Shown here piece by piece: positions 9,822-21,703 of a DNA stretch of 64,000 nt (position 1 is the stretch's first letter; every line of letters begins with the position of its first letter). The DNA comes from Gyrodactylus bullatarudis (lineage: Eukaryota > Platyhelminthes > Monogenea > Gyrodactylidea > Gyrodactylidae), in contig SSNU01000144.1 of the NCBI GenBank assembly GCA_012064415.1, forward strand, positions 857,084 to 921,083, given 5' to 3'. Below the pieces are notes generated by a model. The model saw only the letters and a program-made list of their open reading frames with translations. It was not told where the DNA came from and ran no database searches. Made by a program: the position numbers and the translations under genes.

Positions 9822-12800
9822 ATGTTTATGAAACTGGAAGATGTTTGCGAATTTGAAGAAATTAATCTTGAGATTTGTTCTGCAGTTAAGCAAAATTTCT
9901 ATGAGACAAAAATTTCATATTTATTGTATATTTAAATTTAATTTCTTAGCGAAAGTTCGTATTTAGCACTCTGTTCTCGAGGATCGTCGGGGAATCCAAA
10001 AAATATATTGATGTATTTGGATACTGATAGAAATAAGAGTAGTTTTCAGCAAGTCGTTCTTTTTATCTTCAAAAATAAAGACAATGATCTTTCAAAAGAT
10101 TTGATTCAACATCTATTTCATTTATTTGATATTTACCAACTCAAGGAAAAGATTTTGATGATCAAGAACCTGCCATCCGATTTAAAATTTTTAAATTCAT
10201 CTTTAGTTAACATTGAAGGTTATGAATATATAGAGATAGACAAAGAAAAACTTTTCAATCGAATAATTTGTCGGGAAATATGGTAAATAAAAATTATTAT
10301 TTTCATTTAAAAATAGGCAAAAAGACATGATAGACATCAACACTCTTATGAAGGAAGAATCAACTGAACCTATGATCAACCCCAGGGATTTTCCTTTTGA
10401 TGAAATATTTCTTCAAAAAAATTCCACGAAAAAATGCCTTGTATTGGAAACTAACCTTCATGATGACTATAAAAGTTGCATTGGAGTTATGTATTATGAG
10501 TTCTTGTCAGAATCTAAGATAGATTTAAATGCATCATACAAACTTGACAGTTAGTTTTCATTGTGAAAGTTTTAGAGTGGAGTGTATCAGAAAATGATAT
10601 GAGGATACTTTTCTATTCGAAACTTGTAAATATGATAAATTCTGAGATGAAATTATTATCAAAGATTTTTGAGTTAAACCCAGAAGCACAATCTTTATAT
10701 GTTCTTATTGGTTCGAATCAGCAGCTCCCAAAACTAATCAATAGATTTTTGGTAAATACCCTTTTAATACTTTTTTAATTGACAGCACATAAATAAATTT
10801 AGTGAAAATCAGAATCAGAAAGAGCTCTATGTTTTCCATCGGAATAATCTCCTAGATAACATAAAGGTTAGGAGAAGTCTACTTGACGATGAATTCGAAA
10901 TAAGAAATGCCTTGGAAAAAATTTCCAACCCTGAAAATTTAAGGAAATTATTCACAAGTTATTATTCGAATGGGCGAGATGAAAACCATTTATTATTAGA
11001 ATGCTTTATATTTCTGTCGGGTGAGAAAGTTTGTGGTATTGCATTCTTAACAGAGGTTCAATGTCTCAAGGATACAAGGTGCAGATTTAACCTTGATCAT
11101 TATGTTAATTTGAATAGAATAAACAAAAAGAATTGTACTGCATTATCAGAGTATTGGTTGTCACATACATTCCATGATAGAAAAAGATTCTTTTTAGAGG
11201 AAATCTTGAGAATTTCAGATAAGAAGCTTCTTCTGCGGGAAGTTGACGAGGAAAATGTTCAATTTTGTCTTGAGAACATGATTATGCTTAAGCAGCGGAA
11301 GTTTTTCAAATATAACTTTAACAAAAGAAATCAACAGGAAAACAATTCTATCAGTCAAGAGGGAGAAGAAAAAAAGATTATATCAATAATGACCAGAAAA
11401 TCATTGAATTGTGTGAAGATAAAGATAAACCTAAGGATTGTTGTGGTAGGATCATCTTCAACGGGCCTATCATTCCTCTATGAGTTAATAAGAAAGTAAC
11501 TAAGATTGCTTAAGCATTAATTGTAGTGAAAAATATCAGTTCAACAATCTATTTCTAATCTCAGAGCCAAATAGTATAACCAAGGAGTTTGAGAAAAAAC
11601 ACGACATCTTTGGGTGAGTCTCGAAAATTATCTTGGTAATTAATTGATTAAGGCTTATGATAAAGTTGATATAATTATAGTTATTATATAATAATTATAA
11701 TTATAATTAATAATTATTATCATCTAATATATCCATATATATTACACTGGGAAACCATCTGGCCTAACAAAAATAACCTCAGGGCTCTGTCATTAGACCG
11801 ACCCTCTTCAACTAAGTTTAGTCTGTAATAAAAACATCTAACAGCACACAAAACTACTTGAAATACGCTGATGACATTAAATCCTCTTATCCATCCAAGA
11901 AGAATCGAATACTATTTGAACCGAATTAAATCACATTCAGTCATCTCTTTTTCTAATTGGATTATCAAGTGATCACACGGAAACAATATCAAGGCTCCTT
12001 CCAATAAGTTTCCTATTGAATCACGTGACAACCATCTGAGTCATAGTCAACTCTGTTAATGATCTGAAGTCAAGCTACGACTCCAACCTTAAGCTATGAT
12101 TGTCTTCAAAGCAATGAATTGTAAAAGCTTTTTTCTCAAAAAATCGTTATCTCATCTCAGATCCGACTCACTCTGTTCAAAGTAGTCATCTTCCATTATA
12201 TTGTCAATGGCCAAATCCTTCAAAAAACAGTAAAATGTTCGTAAGAATTCAATTTATCTCCTTGGACCCTGCCTTGGACCTCACTCTTATAAACCTCTCT
12301 TGAAGTTATCGAATGTTCATCCTTTATGGCTTCGTAGAATCGCCGCCTGAGCTTCCCTTTTCAGCAAAGGATTGGCTATTCAATGGTCTAGATATAATAA
12401 TATTATAATATCGGATCTTGAACGAGTTAAACTGAATACGTTAAGGAAGAAAGAGCCTAACTTAAAGGCATGCTATTAGTGCAGTCCAGTATCATATCCA
12501 AGCAACAGGATACAGTGCAGATGCTTCTAACTTCAAGATTCTCTATCAAGTAAGCCATCCTTTAAGGTGAGGCAAACCAATCTTGAGTGTACGGAAGGTT
12601 ATTTCATCCTCGGGCTGAAACCTGATTTGTGTTGAGGGAGAATTAGCGAGAAAATTGAGATTCAAAAGTCGAGATGTAAACATAAAACGCAAACAAATCG
12701 AGAAAATAAGTAAAATCCTCAAACCTACGACTTTTTCTTTTAATAAGGAAGGTAGATGCATCAAAAACAACAATGAGAAGTTGACTAAAGCTGATAATCA

Positions 12801-15800
12801 TTAGATTGTAGTTCAACTTCAGTAACAGTTAAAGAGCTGGATAAATGAGCAAAATTCAACAGAAGTCGATAATCTAATTAGTAGGGCTGTCACAAAATAG
12901 CATTTTTTCAGAAAAAATAGCACAATTTTCAAAAATTATAGCATTTTTATAGCATATGAAAATATTTTATATACTACTTGTAAGTAAATGATAAACAAAT
13001 AATTTTTCGTTTAGGTTAGGCGGAACATTGCGTCTAAACGTGTGATCAGACCTTTAATTATGGAACGAATGAGGTCAAATAATATCCCAAGCTTAAAATT
13101 TTTCTTTGGCCAATCAAAAACCTTGAGAACAGGCCCTATTTCAAGATTGAGACCCTTTTAAAAACACCTTGATTTTTAATTAAGAGTTGATAGTAATCAA
13201 GAAAAATAAGATTTCTTCTCATGTTACCATTTATCTGACAAGGGCTTAGCCCGAATAAATAGCAATTAATTAGTGGAAAAATAGCATTCGATTTTGAATT
13301 AAAAAATTATTTTCGTGAGGAAATATACTTGATGCTTAAGAATGTTAATTTCATAGTTCTTATAAAAATTCTAGCAACATATCAAAAATAGTAAAAATAG
13401 CATTTTGACCGCCCTACTAATCAGTAATTACAAAGACCTAACCAGTTATTATAGACAAGAAAAATGTGAAAAAGTGAAGAGAAAACTACGTAGATATAGT
13501 GGACAGCAGAAAATTTATCAGTTTATGAAAAGACAGATATAATTAGTTGTGAGCCGAGATTTCCCGTTGACAACTCTTTTCTTCTCCCGTCCTCTAGTGA
13601 GGACTGAAATACAATAACGAAATGGACCAATGGAAGCTATAAAATATTTTACATTGTAATAGTATTTAAATGTTAATGGGGTAGAATCTGAAGATACTCG
13701 GCAAAATTTAACGTTTATCACTCAAATATGCGCTACAGTGAGAGCCATTCAAGTGACCCATTTTTAAAAAGAGCTCATTTTTAAAAAGAGGATGAAATTC
13801 GATTGGAGTTATCAAATACGCATGGCTTCGGAGTGTTACTACTTCAGCTTCTCTTTACAGCAAATGATCATTAAGAGCGCGTTTCTAGACAAATTTATCT
13901 ATTTTTAATCTTTTTGCACTGTTTATATACTTCAGTATACAAATTCAAGTCTAAATCTCACACCCCTGGTCCTGAAAGGAGTAAGAATTCACCTAGATTT
14001 GTAAATATCCTATGGATATTATCTATTTCAATATTTTTCTAACAAAAAAAATTTAGGCCAGAAAGAAATTGCTACATTTTTTAAAAATTATTTAAAATAA
14101 AGTTTAAAGAATTCCTTTTAATTATTGGTTCACAAGGGTTGTTGCCAATGATAAATTTGATGTTATAGATCAATTTTTGAAAAGATGGGTAGTTGAGCAT
14201 TTCAAGGAGTTGTTTGCTTTTTGAAAAGATTTATGCCAAAATTCAAAATCGAAACAATGAGTTTCATAAAGTAATCAAGAGTTATCTGAATAATCAAAAC
14301 AAATAAGTTACTTGCACAAGAATGCATAATGCTACGATTAAAATCCACTAAGGTGCTCAAAAAAACAGGCATTTAATTCAATAATTTTCAAGTTTAACAA
14401 AATTAGATAACAGAAGAGAGAGAGAGAGAGCGAGAGAGAATTAAAAATCGGAGAAAACGATCGATTGATCACACAATGGTTAAAAATTTATAAAAATATA
14501 GATTTACAAATTTAATTTTAATCAGATAAAAAATATAGGTAAAAATTAAAATAGAGAAATATTAATTAACTTCACTTTATAGTGAATCACACTGTGGTGC
14601 ATTAGAAATCGATAATTTGAAGAAAAAAACGGTGAAAAAATAAAAGAACATTTTGATTTCTAGAAATTCATTGGAAAAATACAAATTGAATCCAGTGATC
14701 ATGAAGCATTCTATCAATTTAATAGAGGGGAATTTAATCCGAATAGACCGTGATGACAATATTATCGAACTGAATGATAAATCAATATTTCACTATGATA
14801 AACTTGTCCTGGCTACAGAACTAAGATTCAACTCAAGCATTGATGAAAAACTTGCAAAATGTATGAACTTGATTGATTTTATTTTCAGTGAAACTTGATC
14901 CAAAGAATCATTTTAGGATAAATTCACGCGAGGATTTTGATAGGCTAGCAGATTATACAAAAAAATTTTCGACAAAGAGCACTTACAGAATGATCATTTT
15001 GGGTTGGAATATTTCATGCCTAATGTTTCTGGAGAACTTGAGATTGAACAATATCATTGAATTCAATAGAGTGGTAATAATAAGAGGTAAAAAGAATGGA
15101 AACAGTTCATTCAACAGCTTCGAGAGTGACCTAGAAGAAATTGAAAAGCATTTAAGAGAGAGGCTTGAAAGGGAAAATTTGATCATAATTGAGAATTATG
15201 AGAGTTTTCAGTTCTCTCAAAATGACAATGATGAAATCAACAAGATTGAGATTGAGCAGGTAGATGGAGGCAAAATTGAATACCAAGTTGTAGCCCTAGT
15301 GGATTTTGAGAAACTATCACTTGATATAGATGTAGCCAAAGCGTGTAATCAAGAAAATCTCTTAATCGATGGAAGATTGGTTATTAACGAAAACTTTGAG
15401 ACAAATGACCCTGATATTTTGGGTGTTGGCCCAACAACAAAACTAAAGAGAATCTATTACAGGGATTATTTTGATTTTTCCGATTGTAGCAGTGTAGAAA
15501 TTGGCATGATGCTAGCTAGGAGGGTTGAGGAATACTTTGATGATCAGCATAAAATGACAGGAAATTCTGAAAATAAAAGATGTGAAATACTAGGGAAATT
15601 GTCCTTGCCATCAGTGAGATGTTACAACATGCCTTTCGCGACAACTCTGCACATAATCGACAGGCCATTGACAATAAAAGAATTCAATGAAGAGGTAATT
15701 TACTTTTGTCAACTTTCTATAGGTGAAATGGATTAGCACACAGGATTTGAACAAAGATGAGGATAACGTTCATCTATTCAAACTGCTGTTAACAGACCAG

Positions 15801-16204
15801 GGAAAGATTAGAAAAGTAATTCATTTCAATGGCAAGGTAAATGAGATAAATCATAAATTTAATTTAACATAATCTCACTTTTCTGATGATTGTGTTATAG
15901 GGAACCGCGAACGATAGTATACTTGACTTATATGCCAAGAATGAACTGGTTTTTAATCATTTATGCAAAAGATTTGAAAATGGAGAAATTGCTAATCTGT
16001 ATGATTATTTTCAAGACAACTCATTTAGCGCTATATATATGGAGGAATACGGAAAAATTTTTGGCGAGCTTGAAAAGTATATGGTAAGTTTATTTATTAT
16101 TTTAAAAAATACAGAAAGATGAAAAGTCCATGGAAAGTGTTCTCAAGGGATATTTGAGAGAGAAAAAGGATCTAGTTCCTTTCTACGATTTAACAAACGA
16201 TTGA
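9822..16204 (+). CDS. CFAP61: Cilia- and flagella-associated protein 61 (radial spoke base)
   Basis: Eleven exons join in perfect phase to 1010 aa: 9822-9925, 9950-10282, 10317-10549, 10576-10751, 10786-11495, 11527-11613, 14664-14860, 14889-15694, 15723-15836, 15901-16083 and 16115-16204. The N-terminal half corresponds to the GNAT-like part of CFAP61. The second half is a Rossmann-type dinucleotide-binding region beginning LRIVVVGSSSTGLSFLYEL, followed by FNNLFLISEPNS, FHYDKLVLATEL and PDILGVGPTTKL. CFAP61 belongs to the calmodulin- and spoke-associated complex at radial spoke 3 and is needed for sperm flagella. Most introns are 24-34 nt; intron 6 (11614-14663) is 3,050 nt and holds a retrotransposon remnant and a MITE. 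Whether the nucleotide fold is catalytic is unknown. Confidence 0.92.
11745..12480 (+). pseudogene. Decayed non-LTR retrotransposon (reverse transcriptase fragment)
   Basis: Inside CFAP61 intron 6, translation in shifting plus-strand frames gives pieces of a LINE-type reverse transcriptase. These are GKPSGLTKITSG, then PQGSVIRPTLFN (the conserved PQGSVLGPLLFN block), then LKYADDIKSS carrying the YADD catalytic motif. Further on, KLSNVHPLWLRR resembles the L-x-L-x-SLE-RR block found after the thumb of Jockey/RTE/CR1-like elements, followed by SDLERVKLNTLRKKE. Frames change several times and stops interrupt the reading, so it is an old non-functional copy. The boundaries are approximate, and no 5' end, endonuclease or poly(A) tail was found. 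Confidence 0.7.
12882..13416. mobile_element. Non-autonomous hAT-type element (MITE), 535 bp
   Basis: The left end TAGGGCTGTCACAAAATAGC is matched by the inverted right end (AATAGCATTTTGACCGCCCTA read on the plus strand), with a few mismatches. The flanks are ctaattag on the left and ctaatcag on the right, an 8-bp target duplication with one mismatch, as expected for hAT insertions. Subterminal ATAGCA motifs recur inside. There is no transposase reading frame. It lies within CFAP61 intron 6. Confidence 0.8.
14413..14439. repeat. (GA)n microsatellite
   Basis: This is a short GA dinucleotide tract with one interruption (gcga), inside CFAP61 intron 6. Confidence 0.85.
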
Positions 16205-16467
16205 AAGGAACATCGAAGAAATGTACGGAAAATTTGAAAAAAATTACAGAACACATTTGATAATGTCATCTTTAAATAAACCAATGGTTATAAATTATTA
16301 TAATAAAGCATCTACAGCAATATTGTGAATAATAATTACTATTTTTTCCTGGAACATGTAATATAAAATAATAAATTATCTTTAACATCAGGGTAATCTC
16401 AATTCATTAAGCAGGTAAGTAAATTTTGAAGTTTTGGCTAACAAAAACTGAAATTTATTCCTTATTT

Positions 16468-17737
16468 CTAGTCATCTTTATTCTTGTAACTGGGATCATC
16501 AAAGTCTGAGAATTCTTCATTGTTGGATATATTAGAATAAGAATCATTGTGTACAATTGGCTTTCGTGAATGAGCCGAGGTACTTCTTTCAAAACCAAAT
16601 TTTTGAAGGCTATTTAGAATACGACTTCTACTCCTTGTGAAAAATCTCTCGTCAGCAGAATCTCCATCATCTTCATGAGGTCGAAACTGAGATATAGTTG
16701 CTTTAATTTTTCTAACGCGATCTTTTGCCTTATTTAAGTCGTGTTGCCAATCTGCATTTTTAAAATACTTGACAGCTCTCCATCCGACCATGTAGACGTC
16801 TTTAGACCAATAAATATTCAGCATGTCTAGTGCACCTGGAACTCCAAAGCACACCCAGTGCATATAAGGGAGTTTTTCTTTAGCTTTAGATAGCCCTTCA
16901 GAGTTGAAAACTTTTAGACTAGTTATCCAATAAGGTATGATGAGACCATTTCTTGTTATGATAAAAAGAATTGTGAATATTATTGTACTCAAGGCTGTAC
17001 GTCGTCTTGTTGAATTTATACCAGCCGTCCGGAAAAACCACCTGTGCAATTTTTTTAAAGATTGATTTATTAATATCAAGGCATTTATACTAACCTTTGG
17101 TTAGCAAATGGCGTTGATAGTTCAGTAACTAAGCGGAATACACCAAAAAATGAACAACCTCTGAAAATCTAAATTAATTTTAAATGAAATAATAAATATT
17201 TTTTGATAATTTAAGCATACTAGTAAACCATAAATGCCAGCCATTGCTGCTCCATGATGAATCAGAAATAGAAAAAGTTGATAACCTCGCCAATACACAG
17301 GCATCGAGAATGAATCTAAGTTTGCATGTAAAGATATTGGTCCACAATGTATATAAATTTAGAATCACTCACCACATAAAAAGTAGCCGAACGATATAGA
17401 CATTGCCAGAGTTCCAGTAAAAGATTCATAACTTAATAAAAATTGCTTAGGTCATGAATCTGACAAACTACTAGTTGACTTACTTTATAGGATCAATCCA
17501 CATTTCAGGATCATTTTTCAGAGCTATCAAGCATAATATGCTCACTATTCCTGCATGCATTGTGGATACAATTCTTGAATCCCATTCCATTCTTTTGTTT
17601 CTGCTCAATTTTGAGTAAAAAGGATATTTCTTGAAGATCCAAGGACTGAATACGTGATGCGTTAGAAAGCATACAGAGAAACTAATGAAAATAGTTAGTT
17701 GATAGGAGGAAAAACTAACACCTGGAGCCCCAGCCAT
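16468..17737 (-). CDS. TLCD4: TLC-domain membrane protein, TLCD4/TMEM56-like
   Basis: Five exons (17737-17484, 17431-17373, 17315-17221, 17168-17095, 17041-16468) give 351 aa. Conserved TLCD4 blocks are visible in order: KRMEWDSRIVSTMHAGIVSI, then SFGYFLCD, then LFLIHHGAAMAG with the paired His, then FRLVTELSTPFANQRWFF, and finally HWVCFGVPGALDMLNIYW. Several hydrophobic segments fit the 6-7-helix TLC fold. TLC-domain proteins of this branch affect membrane lipid composition; the exact substrate is unknown. The C-terminal tail of about 90 residues is Ser/Asp-rich and not conserved. An acceptor-like cttctag lies 4 nt before the ATG. UQCR10 is 112 bp upstream on the same strand. It converges on CFAP61. 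Confidence 0.85.
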
Positions 17738-17849
17738 GACCCTAGAAGTAGGTAAACAATAAAAAATTAGTCTTTAATCATAATATAGCTGGTAGATTGC
17801 AAAAGACGAAAATCTAATATTTAAATATTTTATTTCTAAATTATAACAA

Positions 17850-18073
17850 TTATTCAGATTCTTCTATTGTCTTTTTATTGGTGGGATCAACATCAATCCA
17901 GAGTTTCTGAGAATAAATTAATCAATACTCACTCCTTTGTTAACTTGATAGAAAATTGAATCACAGCCAACATTAATGAGACGCTCGAAAGCGAATGCTC
18001 CAACTCCAACAGCCAAAAGCATGTTGGAAGTTTTCTTGAACACTGAGTTGTAAACTGTCTTTGCCCAAGTCAT
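17850..18073 (-). CDS. UQCR10: Cytochrome bc1 complex subunit 9 (UQCR10)
   Basis: Two exons (18073-17933 and 17906-17850) flank a 26-nt intron and give 65 aa, against about 63 in mammals. The protein starts MTWAKTVYNSVFKKTSNMLL, continues VGAFAFERLINVGCDSIFYQ and ends VNKGKLWIDVDPTNKK, matching the family's LLFRRTSTFALTI-FFERAFDQGADAIYDHINEGKLWKHIK layout. It is a single-helix subunit of complex III in the inner mitochondrial membrane, next to cytochrome c1 and the Rieske protein. It is head to head with COPB1. Confidence 0.92.
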
Positions 18074-18223
18074 TTTGAAATTGTCAATTATTTAAAACGA
18101 TTTAAAACAATTATTTTTATATTTTGTGTTCTGTTGTATTTTGTTTTATATTGTAATTTTTACAACTTGATAGAATCTACGTGTTCGCAAAGGAAATTTT
18201 GTTGAAGCTATCCGCAATTAATC
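18074..18223. promoter_or_regulatory. Putative shared promoter of UQCR10 and COPB1
   Basis: A 150-bp T-rich gap lies between divergent start codons. No named element is recognised; the promoter is inferred from gene arrangement. Confidence 0.4.
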
Positions 18224-21200
18224 ATGGATCAAGGGTGTTACACGTTAATTGGAAGAAGTGCAAATGATAAGAGTTATACAGAAACTCAAATGAAAGCTGA
18301 CTTAGAAAATGCAAGTGTACCGATTAAAACGGCAGCTCTCAAAGAACTGATTAAAATGTATGCTAATGGAGAAAAAATTAATAATATTCTTATGACTGTA
18401 ATACGATTCGTAATGCCGTGTCAGGATCATCTCATTAAGAAACTCCTGTTCGTGTTTTGGGAAATCTTTCCCCGTTACGATTCTGATGGAAAGTTATTAC
18501 AGGAAATGATTCTAGTGTGTGACAATTACAGAAAAGATCTTCAACATCCGAATGAATATATAAGAGGCTGTACTCTAAGATTCCTCTGTAAAATCAAAGA
18601 ACCAGAATTACTCGAACCATTGATGCCAACAATTCAATCATGTCTAGACCATCGCCATCCATATGTAAGAAGAAACGCTGTGCTAGCCATCTATACAATT
18701 TACAAAAACTTTGATTTCCTTATTCCCGATGCCCCAGAGAAGATGTTGAATTATCTCAATCAAGAGCAAGATGCTAGCTGCAAGAGAAATGCCTTTATCA
18801 TGTTAACCCATGTTTCTCAACCTCTTGCTTTTGAATACTTAGTAAAATGCATAGATGAAGTTCCAAATTTTGATGATATTCTACAACTTGTGGTTGTTGA
18901 ATTGATCTACAAGTTTTGTCATAAGAATCCGAATGAAAAAACTCGTTTCATTCGTTGTGTATATGGTCTTTTACAGTCAAATAGTCCTTCTGTTCGTTAT
19001 GAAGCTGCTGGAACACTTGCTACCCTCAGCAATGCCCCTAGCGCAGTGAAAGCAGTTGCAAATTGTTATATCAACTTGATTGTAAAGGAGAATGATAACA
19101 ATGTAAAGTTGATAGTCATGGATAGACTTATGTCTCTAAGGCTTTACAACGAACGAATAATTCAAGATATGGTCATGGAAATAGTTGCCATTACAAGCTC
19201 CTCTGATTTTGAGTTAAGAGAAAAGACTTTAGAATTCATCTCCGATTTGTGTACCAATAGAACTGTTAATGACTTGGTTGATATTCTTCTCAAACAGTTG
19301 ACCAAATCATGCATTGAAGCTGTTTCTGCTTCAAATTCCAAAGAAAATGATAAAAATGAATCAAAATTTAGATATTGTCTGGTTAGGACCATATTTGAGA
19401 TTGCCAATAAATTTCCCGATATTCTGCCGATTGTCATACCATCACTTTGTCAGGTAAGTTACTTAATTTTTACTAATTTTTTTCTTGCAATAAATAAATA
19501 ATCTTGATTTTCATCTAGACACTTACTTATGGCGAAGTATCGGGAAGCGAGGCAGCCTATGAAACATGTCGATTCCTTAGACATTCTTCTCAAAAATATC
19601 CTTCCAATAGACAAATAATGGTGAAAAATCTTTTAAATTTCCTCCCTCAAATTTCTGGTAACAGAACTCTCAAATTCGCCATCTGGCTCCTCGGAGAATT
19701 TTGCAAGTCTGCTGAAGAGATTGAAGGTTTCATGAATCTAATCCCTCAAATTCTCGGAGATTTACCTTTAGTTGAAAATGAATTGAAGAGGATAAATGGA
19801 GAAATTGATAATTCCAATGATATTCTCTCATCTAATGAACCTCAACTTAAAACAGTAACTAAGCTAACAGCTGATGGAACTTATGCTACCGAAACTGCTT
19901 TAGTTCCAAGTATGTTTTCAACAGCTATATTTAAAATTAGAATGAAATTTCGTACTGGAAATTGAATAACTTCTTCTTATAGGAAATAATGTTAAAAAAC
20001 TAAACCGACCTAACCTCCAGCATTTGTTGTTTGAAGGTGACTTTCTTCCTGGAGTCACCTTGGCCGTTTCTCTCGTTAAATTATTCATGAAGCAGTCAAA
20101 GAATTTCGAAGATTCAAAATCAAAGGAAGGCGCAACGGAGCGAAAAAATTGCCTAGCCGCTGAGTGCATGCTTATCATTTCAAGTCTTATTCGCTTGGGA
20201 ATGAACAAGTTCAACTTTCTGCAAAACAATGTTAATCCTGACTTGATAGATCGTCTTTGGATGTGCTTCAGGGTGAATTTTAATTTTAATTATCAAGTTT
20301 TGACAGATAAATATTTTTTTATTTTCCGCAGCTCTTGAACGATTCTAATAGAAATGTACTGGATGAGTTTTATGCAACAAGCCTCGTTCGTCTTGACGAG
20401 ATGTTAGATTCACAAGAAGCTGAGCGTAGAGTTGCTGCCAATATAAGAAAATCAACAGGTTCATTTGTTAGTCAAAAGAAACAACAGCAGGATGAAAAGA
20501 ATAGACTGGACGGCCCAATTGAATTCAGTCTCCTTAGTACTGGGCAGGGCAACTGGCTAGAAGGAGGAGATCGTTTTGAGATGACCCTTATGCAAGCCTT
20601 GGGATCTAATAATGAAAAGAGCACCGATTTCTACAATTCTAGCAATTTGGATAAAGTCCATCAACTGACTGGTTCCTCAGATCCTGTGTATGCTGAAGCA
20701 TATGTGAACATCAATCAATTCGATATTATTCTTGATATTCTTCTCGTAAACATGACAAGTGATACTCTACAGAATTTAACAATAGAATTATCTACACTGG
20801 GTGATTTGAAGTTGGTTGAGCGTCCTCAGCCTATTACTTTGGCTGCAGAAGATTTTACTAACATCAAAGCTAGCATCAAAGTATGAAATTTGATAGAAAT
20901 TAACATGTATATTTTTAATTTACATATTATATTTAACAGGTTTCCTCTACAGAGAATGGATTGATTTTTGGAAATATTGTATACGATCTACGCGGATCAT
21001 CTGGAGAGTCAACTTGCATCATAATGAATAATATCAATATTGATATTCTTGAATACATTACACCATCAACATGTACTCCAGTCGAATATAGAGATATGTG
21101 GTCAGAGTTCGAATGGGAGAACAAGGTTACTGTTAATACTCCAATAACAAATCTTCATGCATACCTTGCTCACATTGTCAAAAGTACCAACTTTAATTGT

Positions 21201-21557
21201 CTCACATCACCTGAAGCAATGAGTGGCGAATGTGATTACCTCTGCGTTACCTTGTATGCAAAGAGTATTTTTGGCGAGAATGTTCTCGCCAACCTGTGTT
21301 TAGAGAAGACATCACCAACTTCCACTGTATCTGGTCACATTCGTATTCGTGCCAAAACACAAGGAATGGCAGTCAACATTGGTGATAAAATAAGTCAAGC
21401 TCAAAAGCAGCCTATCTCACCAGAACTCGTGAAAGAACTCAAAAATCGTGGCATTACTATAGAGACTAAAGAAAATCAAACTAAACCAGATATATCAGAA
21501 GTTTCAGAGACTATTCTCGATCGAATTGAAAACAATTTTGTCAATTGTGCTGCATAA
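18224..21557 (+). CDS. COPB1: Coatomer subunit beta (beta-COP)
   Basis: Five exons (18224-19453, 19519-19909, 19983-20272, 20332-20880, 20940-21557) give 1025 aa, a little longer than human beta-COP. The N-terminal adaptin-like solenoid has [19 protein letters not shown] and [17 protein letters not shown] and contains [20 protein letters not shown]. The C-terminal appendage half has [39 protein letters not shown] and [19 protein letters not shown], and ends near [14 protein letters not shown]. It is a core subunit of the COPI coat for Golgi-to-ER and intra-Golgi transport. Introns are 59-73 nt, from the longer of the two short-intron classes. Confidence 0.97.
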
Positions 21558-21703
21558 GAGACAAAAGGAAAATAAACATAAAGTCTTTTTAGCTGAAATA
21601 ATAATTATTATTATCACCTATCTACCCATCAATTTTGTGATCTTTATTTCAATTTTCAATTAATAATGCAATAAAAATTGCTCTCACATAAATAATTATA
21701 TTT

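Noticed and set aside
12546..12773. A minus-strand open frame of 75 codons in CFAP61 intron 6
   Set aside because: It has no similarity and lies between the LINE remnant and the MITE. It is probably chance.
14580..14640. An extra CFAP61 exon starting after tttatag at about 14580
   Set aside because: It leaves the wrong phase for the next exon. Joining 11613 directly to 14664 keeps the frame and matches the family.
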